DNA of 64,000 bases from Protopterus annectens (Eukaryota > Chordata > Ceratodontiformes > Protopteridae), in the NCBI RefSeq assembly GCF_019279795.1, contig NC_056743.1, forward strand, positions 933,153,007 through 933,217,006, written 5' to 3'. The position numbers and the translations under genes were made by a program. Under the pieces are notes generated by a model. It made no database searches and had not been told where the DNA came from. It saw only the letters and a list, made by a program, of their open reading frames with translations. Below, one piece after another: positions 58,013-64,000 of this stretch. Numbering within the stretch: position 1 is the stretch's first letter; each line of letters opens with the position of its first letter.

Positions 58013-60612
58013 GCTTTGCTTCCATCTTCTTCTTCTTTCGGCTGCTCCCGTTAGGGGTCGCCACAGCAGATCAACTGTTTCCATTTCTTCCTGTCCTCTG
58101 CATCTTGCTCTGTCACACCAACCACCTGCATGTCCTCTCTCACCACATCCATAAACCTTACCTTAGGCCTTCCTCTTTTCCTGTTACCTGGCAGCTTCAT
58201 CCTTAGCATCTTTTTCCCAATATACTCTGCATCCCTCCTCAGCACATGTCCAAACCAATGTAATCTTGCCTCTCTGGCTTTGTCTCCAAACCTTCCAACC
58301 TGGGCTGACCCTCTAATATACTTATTCCTAATCCTGTCCATCCTCGTCACACCCAGTGCAAATCTTAACATCTTCAACTCTGCCACGTCAAGCTCTGACT
58401 CCTGCCTTTTTGTCAATGCCACTGTCTCCAACCCATATAACATAGCTGGTCTCACTACCCTCTTGTAGACCTTCCCTTTCACTATTACTGGTACTCGTCT
58501 GTCACAAATCACTCCTGACACTCTTCTCCACCCACTCCATTCTGCCTCTACTCTCTTCTTCACCTCTCTTCCACACTCACCATTACTCTGAATTGTTGAT
58601 CCCAAATACTTAAACTCATTCACCTTCGCCACCTCTACTCCCTGCATCATCACCATTCCTCTATCCTCCCTCTCATTCACACACATATATTCTGTCTTAG
58701 TCCTGCTGACCTTCATTCCTCTTTTCTCCAGAGCATATCTCCATCTCTCCAGGGTCTCCACCACCTGTTCCCTACTCTCACTACAGATCACAATGTCATC
58801 TGCAAACATCATAGTCCACAGGGACTCCTGTCTGATCTCGTCTGTCAACCTGTCCATCACCACTGCAAATAAGAAAGGGCTCAGAGCTGATCCTTGAGGT
58901 AATCCCACCTCCACCTTAAATGCATCTGTCAATCCCACCGCAGACCTCACTGCTGTCACACTACCCTCATACATATCTTGTACCACTCTTACATACTTCT
59001 CTGACACTCCTGACTTCCTCATACAATACCACAACTCCTCTCTAGGCACCCTGTCATATGCTTTCTCTAAATCCACAAAGACACAATACAACTCCTTCTG
59101 ACCTTCTCTGTACTTCTCCATCAACACTCCCAGAGCAAACATCACATCTGTAGTGCTCTTTCCTGGCAATGAAACCATACTGCTGATCACTAATCATCAC
59201 CTCCCTTCTTAACCTAGCTTCCACTACTCTTTCCCATAACTTCATGCTGTGACTGATCAGTTTAATCCCTCTGTAGTTACAACAGCTCTGCACATCACCC
59301 TTATTCTTAAAAATTGGTACCAAAACACTTTTTCTCCATTCCTCAGGCATCCACTCACTTTCCAAGATTTCATTAAACAATCTAGTTAAAAACTCCACTG
59401 CCATTTTACCTAAACACCTCCATGCTTCCACAGGTATGTCATTGGGACCAACAGCCTTTCCTTTCTTCATCCTCTTCATAGCTATCTTTACTTCCACCTT
59501 GCTAATCCACTGCACTTCATGATTCACTATCCGCACATCATCCAACCTTCTCTCCCTCTCATTCTCTTCATTCATCAACCCCTCAAAGTACTTTTTCCAT
59601 CTCCTCAACACATTCTCCTCGCTTGTGAGTATGTTTCCCTCATTATCCTTTATCACCTTTACCTGCTGCACATCTTTCCTAGCTCGGTCCCCCTGTCTAG
59701 CCAATCGGTACAGGTCCTTTTCTCCCTCCTTAGTGTCCAACCTTTTATACAACTCTTCATACGCCTTATCCTTAGCCTTCACCACCTCTCTCTTTGCCAT
59801 GCACCTCATCTCCTTATACTCTTGTCTACGTTCTTCATCTCTTTGACAATTCCACTTCTTCTTTGCCAACCTCTTTCTCTGTATCCTCCTGTACTTCTTC
59901 ATTCCACCACCAGGTCTCCTTGTCCTTCTTCCTCTTTCCAGATGTCACACCAAGCACCTTTCTAGCCATCTCTCTTACTAGCTCTGCTGTAGTTACCCAG
60001 CTATTCGGTAACTTTTCACTGCCACCCAGTGTCTGTCTTAACTCTTCCCTGAACATCACCTCACAATTACCCTTTTTCAATTTCCACCATTTGATCCTTG
60101 GTGCTGCCCTCACACTCATCCTCCTCTTCTTGATCACCAATGTCATCCTGCAAACCACCATCCTATGCTGCCTAACTACACTTTCCCCTGCCATCACTTT
60201 GCAGTCTCCAATCTCCTTCAGATTGGCCCTTCTACATAAGATATAATCCACCTATGTGCATCTTCCTCCACTCTTGTATGTCACCCTATGCTCCTCCCTC
60301 TTGTTAAAATACGTATTCATCACAGCCATGTCCATCCTTTTCACAAAGTCCACTACCATCTGACATTCTGCATTCCTTTGCTTAACACCATACATACCCA
60401 TCACTTCCTCATCACCTCTGTTCCCTTCACCAACATGCCCATTGAAATCTGCTCCAATCACCAGTCTCTCACCCTTGGGTACAGTCATCACCACTTCATC
60501 TAACTCACTCCAAAAATTTTCCTTCTCATCCATCGCACACCCAACTTGTGGAGCATATGCACTAACAACATTCATCATTACACCATCAATTTCCAGCTTC
60601 ATAAACATAATC
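58013..60612 (-). mobile_element. RTE-like LINE, 5'-truncated, young
   Basis: Encodes the second half of an APE endonuclease and a full RT. Its 3' end reads ctgtggcgacccctaac then gggagcagccgaaagaagaa. RTE elements are short LINEs that often mobilise SINEs sharing this tail. Few disruptions are visible. The 5' truncation is at about 60,612 inside the endonuclease. Confidence 0.93.
58051..60608 (-). pseudogene. RTE ORF: endonuclease and reverse transcriptase
   Basis: Endonuclease: VVSAYAPQVG, VIGADFNGHVGEG, then after a TAG near 60,254 VDYILCRR-like and QHRMVV. RT: KGKAVGPNDIPVEAW, CNYRGIKLISHSMKLWERVV, YCVFVDLEKAYDRVPREEL, GLPQGSALSPFLFAVVMD, LWTMMFADDIVI with the catalytic Asp pair, and FKYLGSTIQSNG. 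The C-terminus is LHWFGHVLRRD and GRPKVRFMDVV. Frameshifts lie near 59,860 and 59,170; otherwise long open frames of 379 and 282 codons. Confidence 0.93.
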
Positions 60613-61063
60613 TGTTATTAATCAACGGTGAGGCCAAGATATCTTTTGTGCTTTTTTTTCAAGGTAAGTGATTTCTCAGTAGATCTATAATGGTGATGAT
60701 GTCAGTATTTTGCAACTTTTGGAAATAGCATGCCAGTAGCTTTTTTGAGTATTAACAGCTAGTTGGTTAGTGAAGCCAATTCCAGATAGCTGGACCACAC
60801 CAAAAACAGGCTCAAGTATAATTCTTTATTACTGGTAGGCGCTTTCGTGGAACTACCTCTTCATCAGACCATGAAAACACATTGAAAATGTTCCTTATAT
60901 AAAAAGCCATTAAAACATTCTACACTGCCATTGGTAAGTACAAAACACAATTAGCTATGTGATAATTGATGTTCCTTAAGAATAGGTTTTACAGGGACAG
61001 TGATGTTAAGACCATGTGCTCTGCTTGCTTATAAAGTAATAATACATTTAATTTCAGCTTTCT

Positions 61064-61460
61064 CTAGCCTGTTATTAAAATCACCGCCTCTAACATTATC
61101 ATGGATAATTTGCAAAACCAAAAAAGAAAATTATCATGACCTGCAAAATTAGCAGCATGTTCAGCTAAAGCACTGGAATCAGATTTTCTACATATATCAC
61201 ATTGATGTTCCAAAATACCCTCTATTAATTGCCTACTGGTTTTCACAACATAAAAATGAGAGCAGTCTTGACACAAAGCTAAGTGGATCACAGTTGAACT
61301 TTTACAACCTGCATAAAATCAAAGTTCAAATTTATGTCCAGTTACAGGAAGAACAAAATATTTCTGCTCACTGGTAAAATTACAAGCCTTACAATTCTGA
61401 CATGGAAAGGTTCCTAGTCTATCAGAAGTGGGGCTATGTCCACATTTCTGACTCCCATAA
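61064..61460 (-). pseudogene. PLE GIY-YIG endonuclease (decayed)
   Basis: CQDCSHFYVVKTSRQLIEGI then LEHQCDICRKSDSSALAEHA. The core reads YVVKT instead of YVGKT, and the expected Arg of RI.EH is replaced. Cys-rich linker codons precede it, broken by stops. Confidence 0.8.
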
Positions 61461-61468
61461 CACAGAAG

Positions 61469-62726
61469 TCATTTTAAGGACAGATTATTTGTGAAAATAG
61501 AATTAGGTTTGGATCTCACTATAGCTTTCACTTTGTCATCGGATAGAAGAATGTGCCAATTCCTACTTATAACATCACAAACTAAACTAACATTGTCAGA
61601 GTATTTAAAAATACATTTTGGGACAGGGATAGTAGCCACTCTAGCAGGCATACTGGGTTTCCTCCTTTGATATGAATAATGGTGGGCTGCTCTACCCTTA
61701 CTTTCATTGCTAACAACTTCTGCATACTCATGCATGTCATTGGAGGTGTACCCTCTATTAGCAAAGTAACTAAAAAGGTTACAAAGTGCTGTTTCAAACA
61801 TTTCATCATCATTATGTAACCTAGAGACACACATAGACTGACCCTTCACTATATTGGCAGAAATATGTCCAGGATGCATGCTACTATGATGTAGCAGCCC
61901 ATTCTTCCAACAAGGTTTCCTGAATAGCATTGTATTAAGACCTCCAGCATCATTTTTCCTAATCGTTACATCTAAAAAATCAATCCTTTCCAAAGAATAA
62001 TTCAAGGTGAATTTCAAGAAGCTAGTACGGCTCTCCAGATAGCATACAAAATCACATAGGGCTCCCTGGGGACCATTCCATACTATAAACAAATCATCAA
62101 CAAATCTACCATAGTATTTAATATATGGAGCATACATATTATCAGTAAAAAATGAATCCTCTTCCCACTGTGCCAAAACCAAATTAGCATAGCTATTGGC
62201 AAAGGATGTCTCCATTGCTACACCAAGTTTCTGTAGGTAATGTTCACCCTGCAAAAATAAACACATTATACTAAAGTATTAGTTCCAAGAGAGAGCAAAT
62301 AACAGTAATATTACTCTGAGAGTAATTACTATGATGTATCAAAAACAATCTGAAAAAATCAACACCTTCCACATTAGGTATAACTGCAAACAATGTTTGA
62401 ACATCTAAAGTAAGAAGATAACAATCAGATACATCAAGTCCTACCATACTGTTATATAACGTACTAAGAAAATACTCAGTATCTTTTAAGACCGCTGGTG
62501 CTTGAGTTAGTAGAGGTTTTAGTTTGCTCTCAACATACAAAGAAATGGGCTCAGTTAGCCAGCCATGCCCAGAAACTATGGGGTGCATGGGAGGTCTTAA
62601 AAGGTCCTTGTGAATTTTTGGCAGACCATTTATGACTGGAGTCACAGATTCATCAACCAGCAGATAGTTATTCAAACTGTAGTCAATAAGTCCACACATA
62701 AGTAAGTCATACAGATCATTGTGCAC
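61469..62726 (-). pseudogene. PLE reverse transcriptase and linker
   Basis: INGLPKIHKDLLRPPMHPIV, SGHGWLTEPISLYVESKLKP, LTLDVQTLFAVIPN, then a frame break near 62,270, then ETSFANSYANLVLAQWE, YYGRFVDDLFIVW (catalytic Asp pair), ERIDFLDVTI, FRKPCWKNGLLHHSSMHPGH and NWHILLSDDKVKAIVR. RT motifs intact; the reading frame is not. Confidence 0.92.
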
Positions 62727-62760
62727 TCTAAGGAGGCCATTTGATTATGAGAATAGGCCA

Positions 62761-64000
62761 TGTCTTCTCATGGCTTTCTAGTAGCAACATATATCCCAGA
62801 ACAGGCCAACTTTCTTGGAGGTAAGTTCAGCCATTACTTATTGATGCCCCATGATGAGAGTGACCATGATTTTTCACCAGTGGGGAGAGCTTTGCAGAGA
62901 ACTGTCTACATCCCTGATAGCATCAAATACAGCAGCTTCTTTACCCTAAACCCTCAACATGACAGACTTTCAGGGATGCTGTAGTCCATCAGTGTCTCCA
63001 GAACTAGATACCTTTGTTCCATTCCCACTAATTATGACATTTCTGTAAAAAGCCAAACAGAGACAGAGTCATTCCCATAGCTTCATTCTAGCCTCAACAA
63101 GTAGGTTTCTCTTCTGTAGCCTTTCCTGATAGAGAAGCCCCTTCTCCTTAGACTTTTGGGAGGTCTACTTTCTTACCTCTCTGGGAAGTCTTACCTGGAC
63201 CATCAGTAATGATCTCATGTTTTTTCTAGTTCCATTAATAAAGGACCAATAATATCCATCCAAACTGCAGACCAAAAACTCCCGACGAGACAAAAGGCAA
63301 GTAGACAAAGCTCTCTTTACGAGCATCCAAACAAGGGATTGACCCCTACTTAGCACCAGTATCTGCAGTTCTCCAGTTTCTTGGAGATGTGTTTGATAGC
63401 AAATCAAGCTATTTAACTTTAAAGGTTCATTTGGCAGTGATATCTAACTTTCATCAGGGTTTAAACTTTCTTCTTCAGCTTTTCTTTAACTCTGCATGCC
63501 ATTTTAAGATGTGCTCTTTTTCCAAAACCCCCTATTCAGGGAAACCATTCCATAAGTGTAGTTAGGGTGGCTTGAAGGGGACAGCTGTCCTGGATGCAAG
63601 GTGTTAGGAGCCACAATTGGAAGATGTTGACTGATCAGTGGTACAGTACTGGTATTCATTTCCTTATTGGCATTTCTGAATGCTAGTACAGAAATTAATG
63701 CCAATATTGCTTTTGCAGTCAGAACCATGTGTGTGGTATAATTTGTAGCAAGTGGTTTGCTAAAGATTTTAAAAGTAGAAAGAAAGATTTTTTTTAGTTC
63801 TTTCTCTCTGTCTTTGTTTAGTTCGTATGAGAATTCGCTAAAAAGTGTTTAAAGTCACTCCATCTAAGGGGCTACCTGAATTCTTCAGCTTTTTGTTAAG
63901 CTAAATACAATAAAACTTTGCCATGTACACCAAAAGTACATTCCACAAGGGCTATTTCTACTTCTTTAGCCTATCTTAGAAATGCATCTGTTGATGATAT
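62761..64000 (-). other. Unassigned; possibly a decayed PLE N-terminal region
   Basis: Short minus-strand frames (63,165-63,407 and 63,504-63,728), for example NEPLKLNSL and LSRGQSLVWML, are reminiscent of the N-terminal part of PLE polyproteins (..LS.GL.F.P). The similarity is weak. No other gene seen. Confidence 0.3.

Larger units (their letters stand above)
60790..62760 (-). mobile_element. Penelope-like element, RT plus GIY-YIG
   Basis: RT in two frames (62,726-62,271 and 62,266-61,469), a weak GIY-YIG frame (61,291-61,064), and a 3' tail at 60,790-60,880 with ccacgaaagcgcctaccagt and aataaagaa on the minus strand. The tail layout (gaaagcgc box then AATAAA) matches the PLE at 6.6 kb. Different lineage from it. 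Confidence 0.9.

Overview
The window is nuclear genomic DNA of a non-amniote vertebrate with a large, repeat-rich genome, such as a ray-finned fish, lungfish or amphibian. The evidence is one split vertebrate-type aquaporin gene with very long introns. Around it are CR1-like, L1-like and RTE-like LINEs, many Penelope-like elements (PLEs), tRNA-derived SINEs, short hAT-like DNA elements, and long pure (CA)n tracts. The species cannot be fixed from the sequence. No prokaryotic genes, rRNA, functional tRNA gene or CRISPR array is visible.

The only host gene I can support is a classical aquaporin on the minus strand, read right to left. It has a proposed start exon at 52,298-52,312 (five codons), the first-NPA exon at 18,037-18,390 (118 codons), and the next exon at 12,234-12,398 (55 codons). 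All junctions are phase 0 with good splice sites. The introns would be about 33.9 kb and 5.6 kb. The second-NPA exon and the last exon were not found and probably lie beyond the left edge.

Layout: 0-6.6 kb holds a palindromic MITE, PLE pieces mixed with a LINE of possible R4/Dong type, and a hAT-like MITE. 6.6-10.6 kb is a head-to-head inverted pair of PLEs. 10.7-18.4 kb holds an old CR1, aquaporin exons, two MITE copies and a 37-bp minisatellite. 20-27.5 kb holds a (CA)83 tract, a 655-bp foldback element, a 47-bp minisatellite between CR1 fragments, and a small MITE. 27.8-39.2 kb is a three-level nest: an L1 is split by an inverted L1, which is itself split by a CR1. 40.2-44.3 kb is a nearly intact CR1 with an esterase-type ORF1. 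45.6-50 kb holds microsatellites, an L1 remnant, a SINE with an RTE tail and a 17-bp target duplication, a hAT-like MITE, two more SINEs and a PLE remnant. 52.3 kb is the proposed aquaporin start. 53.7-62.8 kb holds a folded-back PLE terminus, a LINE split by a CR1 and bordered by a nearly intact RTE, and another PLE.

Most of the DNA is therefore intron filled by successive insertions, and the order of insertion can be read from which element splits which. No clearly new biological system is evident. The most unusual items are the aquaporin with a non-standard selectivity filter, the PLE foldbacks, the SINE/RTE partnership and the nested retrotransposons.
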